NCBI RefSeq assembly: GCF_018449475.1
Contig: NZ_JAHCQH010000015.1
Location: forward strand, 248,001-312,000
DNA length: 64,000 nucleotides
From: Ancylobacter radicis
GTDB taxonomy: Bacteria > Pseudomonadota > Alphaproteobacteria > Rhizobiales > Xanthobacteraceae
Reading direction: 5' to 3'
The notes beneath the pieces were generated by a model that made no database searches, was not told where the DNA came from, and saw only the letters and a list, made by a program, of their open reading frames with translations. This document shows, in pieces, positions 8,565 through 16,908 of the stretch (positions are counted from its first letter, which is position 1; each line of letters starts with the position of its first letter). The position numbers and the translations under genes were made by a program.

Positions 8565-9652
8565 CACGACCCCGCCCCGAGCAGACGCACCTTCTGGCCG
8601 GGGTGAAGTGCCTGAACACCCGCCGTCACCACGACGTCGCCGGGGCTGAGCCCCGACTCGACGGCGATACTGGCCTGCGAGAAGCGGCGCAGCTCGATGT
8701 TGCGCAGTGCCACCGTTCCGGTGACGGGATCGACCACCCAGACGGCCGGCCGCTCATTGACCGCCGTGAGGGCGGAGGCCGGGAGTTCGATTGCGGCGGT
8801 TGCGCCAAGTTCGACGCGGCCGATGACGGTGGAGCCGAGCCGCATCGCGGCGGGCGGGTTGTCGAGGCCGACGCGCACGCGGAAGGTGCGGGTGACCGGA
8901 TCCGCCTGCGGCGCCACCTCGCGCACCCGTCCGGTGGCGGTCACGCCGGGGTCGTCGCTCAGGGTGATGGTGATAACCTGATCGGCCGATGCCGAGCGCA
9001 GGATGTTCGCGGGGACATCGAACACTGCGTCGCGCCCGCCCTGCCGCGCAAGCTGGAGGATCATCTGCCCGGCCTGCACCACCTCGCCGGGCTCGGCGCC
9101 GCGCGCCGTCACCGTGCCGGCGGCATCAGCGACCAGATCGGTGTAGCTGACATTGTCCTGGGCGATCTTGAGCTGGGCCTCGGCATTGTCCACCCCCGAT
9201 TGCGCCGCCTGCAGCGCGGTTCGGGCGGCATCATGATTCGCCTGCGTGGTGAAGCCGTTGCCAAGCAGCTGCTCCTGCCGGCCGAAGGTGTTGGCCGCGG
9301 TGACGAGCTGGCTCTCCGCCGCCGCCAGCGCCGCTTGCGCCGAGCGCAGCGCGTTAAGCGCATTTTGCGGATCGAGCCGGGCGACGACCTGACCGGCCTT
9401 GACCTGATCGCCGACATTGGCGCTGCGTTCGATCATCCGACCGGAAACGCGGAAGGCGAGCGACGCCTCGTCCTGCGCCAGCACCTCGCCGGTGAAGGAG
9501 GCGACCTGCCCGCCCATGACCTTCTCGACCGTGACGACACGCACCGGCCGGGGCGCAGGAGCTTCGACTTCGGCCTCTTCCCCGCATCCCGCGAGGAGCA
9601 GGCTCGCGCCGAGCATCACGACAATCGCCAAGGGTCTTACCGTCGTCGTCAT
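8564..9652 (-). CDS. RND efflux periplasmic adaptor subunit (lipoprotein)
   Basis: 362 aa membrane-fusion protein. A lipoprotein signal ends in LLLAGC, so the Cys would be lipidated and anchored. It then shows the first barrel-sandwich strand (ASFTGEVLAQDEASLAFRVSG), a lipoyl half-motif GDQVKAGQVVARLDPQN, a coiled-coil hairpin rich in Ala/Gln at about residues 85-150, and the second lipoyl half-motif (AAGTVTARGAEPGEVVQAGQ). The start at 9652 follows GGGACGGAACC; a TTG seven codons earlier is possible. Cotranscribed with the pump gene. It bridges the RND protein and an outer-membrane channel. Confidence 0.93.
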   Translation of the reverse strand: MTTTVRPLAIVVMLGASLLLAGCGEEAEVEAPAPRPVRVVTVEKVMGGQVASFTGEVLAQDEASLAFRVSGRMIERSANVGDQVKAGQVVARLDPQNALNALRSAQAALAAAESQLVTAANTFGRQEQLLGNGFTTQANHDAARTALQAAQSGVDNAEAQLKIAQDNVSYTDLVADAAGTVTARGAEPGEVVQAGQMILQLARQGGRDAVFDVPANILRSASADQVITITLSDDPGVTATGRVREVAPQADPVTRTFRVRVGLDNPPAAMRLGSTVIGRVELGATAAIELPASALTAVNERPAVWVVDPVTGTVALRNIELRRFSQASIAVESGLSPGDVVVTAGVQALHPGQKVRLLGAGS

Positions 9653-9710
9653 TCTGGTTCCGTCCCTTCGCAAATCCAGCCCAGCCGTCAGGATATGACG
9701 ATGCGTGAGG

Positions 9711-9739
9711 TGACCATTCGCGATAGCGCGAAGGGGTCA
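9711..9739. promoter_or_regulatory. Inverted repeat upstream of the RND operon (candidate operator)
   Basis: A core palindrome TTCGCG-ATAG-CGCGAA (9717-9732) is extended by TGACC at 9711 and GGTCA ending at 9739 with a one-base offset. It lies about 60 bases before the adaptor start, where an efflux-pump repressor would bind. It is unlike the ATACG..CGTAT operators of the nearby tetR. Confidence 0.5.
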
Positions 9740-9981
9740 TCGCATTGTGACATCCCGCCCACCGTCGGCAAGCGGGACAACTATACTTGGCCACCGGGGC
9801 GAGGAAACCGACATGACGTCCCGTTTCTATGCGTTCCGTTCCGGCAGTCGGCGGTTTTGCGTGGGATGCGCACGACAGCGGCGTCCGCCATATTGCCTTG
9901 GGACCGCATCGCTCGGCACAGTAGCGCGGATCGGCGGCCGCGCGGCGGTGGTCGTCATCATCACGCGGGAGGACGCCCCCG
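9740..9981. other. Intergenic region between the RND and Mrp operons
   Basis: This divergent spacer must carry the promoter for the Mrp operon. A small open frame from an ATG at 9813, with GAGGAAACC before it, could encode about 64 residues overlapping the mrpE start. Its composition (arginine- and glycine-rich, no domain) does not support a real protein, though a leader peptide cannot be excluded. No convincing terminator or riboswitch was seen. Confidence 0.45.
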
Positions 9982-10485
9982 ATGCCACGCCTCTTGCGCC
10001 TGCCTGAATCGTTGCGTCGCGGGGCACCGCGTGCGTTCGCCTTCTTCGCGCTCTGGCTCATACTGCATGGCGGCGGGCGGGCCGGTCTCGCCGTCGGCGC
10101 GCTGACCGCGATCGCCGCGTCATGGCTCAGCCTCGTGCTGCTGCGGCCCGGCGGACGGCCGGTCGCCATCGGCGCGCTGGTCCGGCTGGCTCTGCGCTTT
10201 CCCGGGCAATCGCTGCTCGCCGGCCTCGACGTCGCGCGTCGGGCGCTCGCGCCATCCCTGCCGCTGCGGCCCGGCCTCGTGCCCTGCCCGACCCGTCTTG
10301 CCGCGGGCACCGGCCGCGACGCCTTCCACGCCTATCTGAGCCTCCAGCCGGGCACCTTGCCGGTGGTGATGCGCGACGAGGCCACGCTGCTGGTCCATGC
10401 GCTCGACCTCGACCAGCCGGTCGCCGCCGCCGTCGCCGCCGGAGAGGCCGATTTTTCTCGCATCCGAGGGAACGCCGATGGCTGA
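9982..10485 (+). CDS. mrpE: Mrp-type Na+/H+ antiporter subunit E
   Basis: 167 aa small membrane subunit. It has the MrpE pattern of an N-terminal hydrophobic pair (AFFALWLILHGG, then a second helix to VLLRPGG). A soluble C-terminal part follows with the family strand order (AYLSLQPGTLPVVM, then LLVHALDLD). The start at 9982 follows a strong GGGAGGA sequence. It is the first gene of the antiporter operon and overlaps mrpF by 8 bases. In Mrp complexes, MrpE and the other small subunits are needed for assembly of the hetero-oligomer that exchanges Na+ (or K+) for protons. Confidence 0.9.
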   Translation: MPRLLRLPESLRRGAPRAFAFFALWLILHGGGRAGLAVGALTAIAASWLSLVLLRPGGRPVAIGALVRLALRFPGQSLLAGLDVARRALAPSLPLRPGLVPCPTRLAAGTGRDAFHAYLSLQPGTLPVVMRDEATLLVHALDLDQPVAAAVAAGEADFSRIRGNADG

Positions 10486-10759
10486 GCTGCTGACCGCCGC
10501 CGCCCTGATCCTCCTCCTGCTGATCGCCTGCGGCCTCGTCTGGCTGCTGCGGGCGCCGAGCGCCGCCGATCGCCTGATGGCCGTTCAGCTCGCCGGCACC
10601 GGTGGCACGGCGGTGGCCGCGCTGCTCGCCGTGGCACAGGGCGTCGCCGCCATCCTCGACGTCGCGCTCACCCTCGCTTTGCTTGCCGCCTTCGCCTGCG
10701 CCGCGCTGTTCGCCGCCGCCCCGGCCGACCCGGCGGACGAGACGCGGGAGCTGTCATGA
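10478..10759 (+). CDS. mrpF: Mrp-type antiporter subunit F
   Basis: 93 aa, three predicted membrane segments. The pattern RAPSAADRLMAVQLAGT in the loop after helix 1 is the MrpF/MnhF signature (GPxxxDRxxAxD in the family). Here the usual final aspartate is replaced by QL, which may be lineage variation. The ATG at 10478 sits inside the end of mrpE and the stop overlaps mrpG by 4 bases, so translation is coupled along the operon. Confidence 0.9.
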   Translation: MAELLTAAALILLLLIACGLVWLLRAPSAADRLMAVQLAGTGGTAVAALLAVAQGVAAILDVALTLALLAAFACAALFAAAPADPADETRELS

Positions 10760-11055
10760 GCGTGCTGATCGACCTGTTTACCCTGATGGCCGTGGGGTCG
10801 GGGCTGCTCTTCTTCCTCGCGGGCACAATCGGGCTGCTGCGCTTTCCCGATGCGCTGTCGCGCCTGCACGCCTTGACCAAGGCCGACAATCTCGGCCTCG
10901 GGCTGATCGTGCTGGGGCTGATGCCGCAGGCGGGCAGCGCGCTCGGCGCGTTGAAGCTGCTGGTGATCTGGCTTCTCGCGCTGTTTGCCGGCGCGGTCGC
11001 CAGCCAGATGATCGCGCGGCTGGTGCAGGGCGGGCGGGGATGCGGGCGGGGATGA
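10756..11055 (+). CDS. mrpG: Mrp-type antiporter subunit G
   Basis: 99 aa, three membrane helices. The MnhG signature is plain: GLLRFPDALSRLHALTKADNLG at about residues 26-48. It overlaps mrpF (ATGA) upstream and the next gene (ATGATG) downstream. Together with E and F it forms the accessory part of the Mrp complex. Confidence 0.93.
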   Translation: MSVLIDLFTLMAVGSGLLFFLAGTIGLLRFPDALSRLHALTKADNLGLGLIVLGLMPQAGSALGALKLLVIWLLALFAGAVASQMIARLVQGGRGCGRG

Positions 11056-11969
11056 TGAACGCGAGTTTGGACGCCGTTCTGGTCGTCACCCTGCTGGCGG
11101 TGGCGCTGTTCAGCGTGCTTGCGCGGCAGGCGCGCGCGGCGGTGATCGGTTTCATCGCCTTCGGCCTGCTGCTCGCCCTCGCCTGGGTTCGCCTCGGCGC
11201 GGTCGACGTGGCGCTGACCGAGGCGGCCATCGGCGCCCTGACCGCCCCGCTGCTGCTCGGCGCCAGCGCCTTCGCCGGCACGGAGAAGCCGGCCTCTCCC
11301 CCGCTGCGCCTCGCCCTCGCCGCTCTCTGCGCCCTCATCGCCGGCACTCTCGCTGTCATCGTCCTTGCCGCACCGGAGCCGGCGCCGAGCCTCGCCATGC
11401 AGGCTGTGGCGCCGCTCGGCGCGCTCGACCTCGGCAATGCGGTGACCGCCGTGCTGCTCGCCTATCGGGCGCTCGACACATTGCTGGAGACCGTCGTCGT
11501 GTTGCTGGCGCTGATCGGCATCTGGTCGCTGGCGCATGACGAGAACTGGCGCGATGCGCCCGCCTCGCCGGCCGCGCCGAGCCCGCCGCTGGACCTGCTC
11601 GCCCGCGTCCTGCCGCCGGTCGGGCTTGTCGTCGCCATGCATCTGCTCTGGGTCGGCGCCGACGCGCCGGGTGGCAAGTTCCAGGCGGCGACGCTGATCG
11701 CCGCCATGGGCCTGCTGCTGATGATGGCCGGCCTGACGCCGCCGCCGGCACTCGGCGACGCGCGGCTGCGCGCGCTTGTGGTGGCCGGACCGGCGGTCTT
11801 CCTCGCCATCGGCTTGGCCGGCTTCCTTTTCCCCGGCAGCTTCCTCGCCTATCCCGACGGATGGGCGAAGCCGCTGATCATCGTCATCGAGATGGCCCTG
11901 ACCGTCTCCATCGCGCTCATGCTCCTGCTGATGCTCCTCGGCCCGGGCGCGCGGAAGCCATCCGCATGA
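11052..11969 (+). CDS. Mrp antiporter fusion subunit: MrpA C-terminal (MbhD/MbhE-like) domain plus MrpB domain
   Basis: 305 aa, about ten membrane segments. Residues 1-85 are the DUF4040/MbhD-like part (RLGAVDVALTEAAIGALTAPLLLG). Residues about 115-160 resemble the MbhE-like end of MrpA (GNAVTAVLLAYRALDTLLETVVVLLALIG). From about 185 the MnhB pattern appears (LLARVLPPVGLVVAMHLLWVG, then PGGKFQAATLIAA). In classical mrpA the first two parts are the tail of an 800-residue NuoL-like protein. Here they are detached and fused to MrpB, as in group 2 Mrp and Mbh-type complexes. The start at 11052 was chosen for GGGCGGGG just upstream and the ATGA overlap with mrpG. Confidence 0.85.
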   Translation: MMNASLDAVLVVTLLAVALFSVLARQARAAVIGFIAFGLLLALAWVRLGAVDVALTEAAIGALTAPLLLGASAFAGTEKPASPPLRLALAALCALIAGTLAVIVLAAPEPAPSLAMQAVAPLGALDLGNAVTAVLLAYRALDTLLETVVVLLALIGIWSLAHDENWRDAPASPAAPSPPLDLLARVLPPVGLVVAMHLLWVGADAPGGKFQAATLIAAMGLLLMMAGLTPPPALGDARLRALVVAGPAVFLAIGLAGFLFPGSFLAYPDGWAKPLIIVIEMALTVSIALMLLLMLLGPGARKPSA

Positions 11970-12295
11970 CCGGCGCGTCTCTCTTCGGCCTCGCGGCCTG
12001 CGTGCTGATCGGTCTCGGCCTTTACGGCGTGCTCGCCCACGCCGCGCCGCTGCGCCGCGTGCTGTCCTTCAACCTGCTGGGTGCCGGCGTCTTCCTGCTG
12101 TTCGGGGTCGCCGCGCGCAGGGGTGCGGCGGCCGGCCTGCCGGGGGATCCCGTGCCGCAGGCGCTGGTCATCACCGGCATCGTCGTCGCCTTCGCCGCGA
12201 CGGCGCTGGCACTCATGCTGCTGCGCCGCCTCACCGCCCTCAGAGCCGCCGAGCGAGCCGCCGACGGGCTCCGCGACGATCCGAAGGGGCGCTGA
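11966..12295 (+). CDS. mrpC: Mrp-type antiporter subunit C (NuoK-like)
   Basis: 109 aa, three membrane helices. The NuoK/MrpC features are VLSFNLLGAGVFLLFG in helix 2 and DPVPQALVITGIVVAFAATALAL at the start of helix 3, which is the diagnostic DPxPQALVLTAIVI motif. ATGA overlap with the fusion gene upstream; the MrpD start follows the stop by one base. It belongs to the proton-channel core that Mrp shares with complex I. Confidence 0.94.
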   Translation: MTGASLFGLAACVLIGLGLYGVLAHAAPLRRVLSFNLLGAGVFLLFGVAARRGAAAGLPGDPVPQALVITGIVVAFAATALALMLLRRLTALRAAERAADGLRDDPKGR

Positions 12296-12296
12296 G

Positions 12297-13793
12297 ATGG
12301 GCATGGCAACAACGACCGGTCCGCTCCTCGTGCTTGCCGTCGTCGTGCCGGTCATCGGCATGCTGGCCCTGCTGGTGATGCCGTTTCTGGGCATAAGGCG
12401 GCCGGCGACCGTGGCGCTCGCCGTGGTCGCCGTCGGCGTCGCCATTGCGAGCGCGATCGGCATCGACCTCGTTCGCTCGAAGGAGGCGATCGTCTATGTG
12501 GTGGGCGGGTGGGCGCCGCCGCTCGGCCTCCAGCTGCGCGCCGACGGCCTCTCGGGCGTGATGATGGCGATGGCGGCGCTCGTCATTGCGGCCGTCGCCC
12601 TCTATGCCCGGCCGCAATTCGACATGGCCGAGGACGCCCCCGGCGGGCGTCGCGCCTTCGCCTTCTGGTCGCTGCTGATGGGGCTGTGGAGCGCGCTCAA
12701 CCTCGTCTTCCTCGGCGAGGATCTGTTCAACCTGTTCGTCGCGCTGGAGCTGCTGACCTTTGCCGCGGTGCCGCTGGTCTGCCTCGATGGCAAGGCGGAG
12801 ACCATCGAGGCGGCGCTGCGCTACCTCGTCTTCGCGCTCATCGGCTCGGCGCTCTATCTGCTGGGCACCGCGATCCTCTATGGCCAATATGGCACGCTCG
12901 ACATCGGCACCCTGCACGGCCGGGCGTCGGCCAACCTCGCCACCCACGCCGCCATTGCGCTGATGATCGGCGGGCTGATGGCCAAGGCGGCACTGTTCCC
13001 GCTGCATCTGTGGCTGCCGCCGGCCCATGCCGGCGCACCGGCGCCGGCAAGCGCGGTGCTGTCCGCGCTGGTGGTGAAAGCGCCGTTCTTCATCATCCTC
13101 CGGCTGTGGTTCGACGTGCTGCCGGAGCCGCCGAGCGAGGCGGCGGCTCGGGTGCTGGCCCTGCTCGGCGCGGCGGCGATCCTGGTGTGCAGCGTCGTCG
13201 CGCTGCGGCAGCGGCGGCTGAAGCTGATGATCGCCTATTCCACCGTGGCGCAGATCGGCTATCTGTTCCTGATGTTCATCCTGATCGAGCCGGGGGTCGC
13301 GCCCTGGACGACGATCGGCTGGACCGGGGGCATGTTGCAGCTTATCTCGCACGCCCTCGCCAAGGCGGCGATGTTCCTCGCCGCCGGACTGATCGCCGAG
13401 GCGCTGGGCCATGACCGCATCGCCGACCTCGCCGGGGCCGGGCGCACTGTCCCGGTCAGCGTGTTCGCCTTCGGTCTTGCCGGCCTCTCGCTGATGGGAC
13501 TGCCGCCCAGCGGCGGCTTCATCGCCAAGCTGCTGCTGCTTAACGCCGCCATCCTGAGCGGGGCGTGGTGGGTCGCTATCGTCATCAGCGTCGGCGGCCT
13601 GCTCGCGGCCGCCTATGTCGCGCGCGTGCTCAAACGCGCCATGGCCGCGCCCGCAACCGCCATCGAGACGCGCGCGGTGGCGCGTGAACGCGAATGGCCG
13701 GCGCTGGGCCTTGCGCTCTGCGCCGTGGCGCTCGGTTTCGTGCCGCTGCAGCCGCTCGACATGCTTGCCATTGGCCGTGGGGCGCTGCCGTGA
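12297..13793 (+). CDS. mrpD: Mrp-type antiporter subunit D (NuoM/N-like)
   Basis: 498 aa, about 14 membrane helices of the complex-I antiporter-like fold. Key residues are visible. The TM5 glutamate is in LFNLFVALELLTF; the TM7 lysine is in GLMAKAALFPLHLWLPPAH; the TM8 lysine is in SALVVKAPFFI; and the TM12 lysine is in SGGFIAKLLLL. These form the proton pathway in MrpD and NuoL/M/N. The first ATG (12297) follows AGGGGC; a second Met two codons on is possible. It is followed after 10 bases by a paralogue, so the operon has two D-type subunits. Confidence 0.93.
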   Translation: MGMATTTGPLLVLAVVVPVIGMLALLVMPFLGIRRPATVALAVVAVGVAIASAIGIDLVRSKEAIVYVVGGWAPPLGLQLRADGLSGVMMAMAALVIAAVALYARPQFDMAEDAPGGRRAFAFWSLLMGLWSALNLVFLGEDLFNLFVALELLTFAAVPLVCLDGKAETIEAALRYLVFALIGSALYLLGTAILYGQYGTLDIGTLHGRASANLATHAAIALMIGGLMAKAALFPLHLWLPPAHAGAPAPASAVLSALVVKAPFFIILRLWFDVLPEPPSEAAARVLALLGAAAILVCSVVALRQRRLKLMIAYSTVAQIGYLFLMFILIEPGVAPWTTIGWTGGMLQLISHALAKAAMFLAAGLIAEALGHDRIADLAGAGRTVPVSVFAFGLAGLSLMGLPPSGGFIAKLLLLNAAILSGAWWVAIVISVGGLLAAAYVARVLKRAMAAPATAIETRAVAREREWPALGLALCAVALGFVPLQPLDMLAIGRGALP

Positions 13794-13803
13794 GGAGCGG
13801 AAC

Positions 13804-15435
13804 ATGACGCCTGCCGGAGCCCTGCTCGCCGCCGCGCTCGCCACGCCGCTCGCCTTCGTCGCGCTCTGCCTGCTGCCCGGCTTCCGCCGGCGCGTGTTCG
13901 ATCTGCTGCCGCTGGCACCGCTGCCGGCGCTGGTGGCGGCCGTGGCGGCGCCCGGCGGGTCGCTGCTGCTGGCGCCGGCGCCGATGCGCCTGGTGCTGGC
14001 GCTTGACGAGCCCGGTGCGATGCTGCTCGGCGGCGCGGCGCTGCTGTGGGCCGCCGCCGGCCTCTATGCCCGCACCTACATGGCCACGGACCCGACGCGC
14101 ATCGGCTTCGCCGTCTGGTGGCTGCTGACACTTGCGGGCAGCCTCGGCGTGTTCATCGTCGCGGACATGACCAGCTTCTACCTCATGTTCTCCCTCGTCA
14201 GCCTCGCCGCCTATGGCCTCGTCGCGCATGAGGGCACGCCGCGCGCGGAGAGCGCCAGCCTGATCTACATGGCGCTGGCGGTGCTGGGCGAAGCCTTCCT
14301 GCTGCTCGGCTTCGTGCTGCTGGCCACCGCCGGGCCGACGGGAAATCCGTTGATCGCCGACGCAGTGGCGTCGCTGCCCGCCTCACCCTGGCGGGACGCG
14401 ACGCTGGCGCTGCTGATTCTCGGCTTCGGCCTCAAGATGGGCCTCGTACCGCTGCATGTGTGGATGCCGCTGGCCCATCCGGTCGCGCCCATGCCGGCCT
14501 CGGCGGTGCTGAGCGGCATCATCGTCAAGGCGGGGGTGATCGGGCTGGTCCGCTTCCTGCCATTTGACCAGCCCGCCGCCGATTGGGGCACGGCCCTCAT
14601 CGTGCTGGGGCTGTTCACCGCCTATTACGGCGTCGCCATCGGCATCACCCAGAGCCACCCGAAGACCGTGCTGGCCTATTCCACCGTGAGCCAGATGGGC
14701 CTGGTGGCCGCGATCATCGGCGCCGGGCTGGAACTGGGCGCTGCCGGTGTGTCCCGGCTCGCGGCCTATTACGCGCTTCACCACATGCTGGTGAAGGGCG
14801 CACTCTTCATGGGCGTCGGGGTCATGGCCGCGACGGGGGCGCGGCACCGGACCCTGGCGCTGGGCGTGATGGCGGTGATGGCCCTCAGCCTCGCCGGCCT
14901 GCCGCTGACCAGCGGCGCGCTGGCCAAATACGCCGCCAAGGGACCGCTGGGTGACGGCCTCGCGGGCACGCTCGCGGCGCTGTCGGCCGCCGGCAGCGCC
15001 TTGCTGATGCTGCACTTTCTGCGGCTGGTCGCGAAAACCGCGCCCGTGCGGGCAGATGCCGTCGCCGGCTGGGGCCTGCGTGCGCCATGGCTGGCAACGG
15101 CCGCCGCCTCGCTATTCGCGGGCTGGATGCTGTTCGCGCCCGCGATCGGCTATGCGCCTGCAAGCGCCCTCGCTCCCGCCGCGCTGTGGGACGCGACATG
15201 GCCGCTGCTCCTCGGCGGGCTGCTGGCGTTCGGCCTTGCCCGCTCAGGCATTGGGTTGCCAAAAATCCCCGAGGGCGATGTGGCGGCGCTGGCGATGTGC
15301 GCCCTGCCGGCGGTCCGCCGCATCGGCGATGGGGCGGAGCGGCTCGATGCCGCCCTGCGCCGCTGGCCGGTTGCCGGTCTGGCGCTGATGGCGATCGTGC
15401 TCATCCTGGGAGCGACGCTTGGCACCGCGCGCTGA
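13804..15435 (+). CDS. Second Mrp antiporter-like subunit (D'-type / MrpA N-terminal-like)
   Basis: 543 aa with a NuoL/M-like core. The TM7-8 segment is conserved (GFGLKMGLVPLHVWMPLAHP, SAVLSGIIVKAGV) and a TM12 lysine is present (SGALAKYAAK). The TM5 segment reads FYLMFSLVSLAAYGLV. Aligned without gaps to MrpD at 12297, the position of the essential glutamate is serine. A C-terminal extension of two to three further helices ends in an arginine-rich loop. GGAG precedes the ATG at 13804. It may supply the NuoL-like half of the complex that a full MrpA gives elsewhere. Loss of the glutamate suggests a structural or altered transport role. Confidence 0.88.
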   Translation: MTPAGALLAAALATPLAFVALCLLPGFRRRVFDLLPLAPLPALVAAVAAPGGSLLLAPAPMRLVLALDEPGAMLLGGAALLWAAAGLYARTYMATDPTRIGFAVWWLLTLAGSLGVFIVADMTSFYLMFSLVSLAAYGLVAHEGTPRAESASLIYMALAVLGEAFLLLGFVLLATAGPTGNPLIADAVASLPASPWRDATLALLILGFGLKMGLVPLHVWMPLAHPVAPMPASAVLSGIIVKAGVIGLVRFLPFDQPAADWGTALIVLGLFTAYYGVAIGITQSHPKTVLAYSTVSQMGLVAAIIGAGLELGAAGVSRLAAYYALHHMLVKGALFMGVGVMAATGARHRTLALGVMAVMALSLAGLPLTSGALAKYAAKGPLGDGLAGTLAALSAAGSALLMLHFLRLVAKTAPVRADAVAGWGLRAPWLATAAASLFAGWMLFAPAIGYAPASALAPAALWDATWPLLLGGLLAFGLARSGIGLPKIPEGDVAALAMCALPAVRRIGDGAERLDAALRRWPVAGLALMAIVLILGATLGTAR

Positions 15436-15453
15436 TCGTCCCCCGGCGATCCC

Positions 15454-16905
15454 TCAGAAGCTGCCGGCGAACGAGCCCAGCGCAATCACCGCCACCAGTG
15501 CCACCAGGGCGCCAACGATAGCCACCATGATGATGTCGAGATAGCTCTGCCGCGGCGTCACCCCGCAGACGGCGAGCAGCGTCACCACGGCGCCGCTGTG
15601 CGGCAGGCTGTCGAGCGTGCCCGCACTCATCACCGCCACACGGTGGAGCAGCGCGGGTTCGATGCCGAGCGCGCCGGCCCGTTCCAGAAATACCGGTCCC
15701 AGCGCGTCGAGCGCGATGGTGAGCCCGCCCGAGGCCGAGCCGGTGAGCGCGGCAAGGATGTTGGTCGCCACCGCCAGCGATACCAGCGGCCCGCCGTCGA
15801 TGGACAGAACCCAGTCGCGCACCAGCGCAAAGGCCGGCAGCGCCGCCACCACGGCGCCGAAGCCGACCAGGCTCGCCACCGAGAAGATGGGTAGGACCGA
15901 GGCGTTGGCGCCAGCGTCCATGGTCTCGCGCAGCTTTGGCAGGTGCCGCCAATTGATGATGAGTGTCGCCAGTATCGCCACGAGCAGCGCCACCGCCACC
16001 GACCACACGCCGGAGACGGCGGACAGGGGGATGCCGCCCCAGCGCGCCTCGGCCAGAAACGCGAAATCGAGGCGCGGCAGAAGCACGAAGGACATCAGCA
16101 GATTGACGATGATGACCAGTGCCAGCGGCAGCGCCGCCAGCGCGATGGAGGGACGCTCCACGCTCTGGTGGCCATGGCCGATCTCGGCCGGATCGAACTC
16201 GCGCGCCGTGGTCGCCCGCTCGCGCAGCATCGGGTCGTCGAGAGCGGCGTTCACCGTCGCGGTGCCGTCGCCGAACCCCTCGCCCGCCCGCCGGGCCGCC
16301 GCCTCGGCGCGGGCCAGCCACCACAGGCCGAAGCCGAGCATGATGGCGGAGGCGATGAGGCCGAGCCCCGGCGCGGCGAAGGGCGTGGTGCCGAAGAACG
16401 GCATGGGAATGGCGTTCTGGATCGCCGGCGTGCCGGGCAGGGCCATCATGGTGAAGGTGAAGGTGCCGAGCGCGATGGCCGGCGCCATCAGCCGGCGCGG
16501 AATGTCGGCCGTACGGAACAGCGCCTGCGCCATCGGCGCCAGCACGAACAGCGCGACGAACAGGCTGACGCCGCCATAGGTGACGATGGCACCCGCCAGC
16601 ACGACGGCGAGGATGGCGCGCTGCGCCCCCAGCTTCGCGGTCATGAACTCGGCGATGGCCGAGACCGAGCCGCTGTCCTCCATCAGCTTGCCGAACAGCG
16701 CGCCGAGCAGGAACAGCGGAAAGAACTGGCCGACAAAGCTCGCCGCGCTACTCATGAAAGTCTGCGTCCAGCTGGCGAGCAGCGGCTCGCCGGACAGGAG
16801 CGCGGCAATCAGCGCCGCGAGCGGCGCCAGCAGCAGCACGCTCCAGCCGCGATAGGCGAACCAGACGAGAAGACCAAGGCCGAGCAGGATGCCGATGAGG
16901 CCCAT
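15454..16905 (-). CDS. GntP-family permease
   Basis: 483 aa proton symporter of the gluconate permease family, about 12-14 membrane segments. Family features include QFFPLFLLGALFGKLMEDSG near residue 60-80 and GAIVTYGGVSLFVALFVLAPMA at about 105-126. GntP members import gluconate, other sugar acids, or short hydroxy acids such as 3-hydroxybutyrate, so the substrate is open. It begins 3 bases after the patatin-like gene ends, on the same strand, so they are probably one transcript. It converges with the Mrp operon; only 18 bases separate the stops. Confidence 0.9.
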   Translation of the reverse strand: MGLIGILLGLGLLVWFAYRGWSVLLLAPLAALIAALLSGEPLLASWTQTFMSSAASFVGQFFPLFLLGALFGKLMEDSGSVSAIAEFMTAKLGAQRAILAVVLAGAIVTYGGVSLFVALFVLAPMAQALFRTADIPRRLMAPAIALGTFTFTMMALPGTPAIQNAIPMPFFGTTPFAAPGLGLIASAIMLGFGLWWLARAEAAARRAGEGFGDGTATVNAALDDPMLRERATTAREFDPAEIGHGHQSVERPSIALAALPLALVIIVNLLMSFVLLPRLDFAFLAEARWGGIPLSAVSGVWSVAVALLVAILATLIINWRHLPKLRETMDAGANASVLPIFSVASLVGFGAVVAALPAFALVRDWVLSIDGGPLVSLAVATNILAALTGSASGGLTIALDALGPVFLERAGALGIEPALLHRVAVMSAGTLDSLPHSGAVVTLLAVCGVTPRQSYLDIIMVAIVGALVALVAVIALGSFAGSF

Positions 16906-16908
16906 GGC

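Noticed and set aside
4713-9652. TetR as the repressor of the RND pump
   Set aside because: The tetR gene converges with the pump operon and its palindromes are absent from the pump promoter, where a different palindrome is found.
9813-10007. Small plus-strand frame with a fair ribosome-binding site before mrpE
   Set aside because: No domain, odd composition and overlap with mrpE; kept only as a possible leader.
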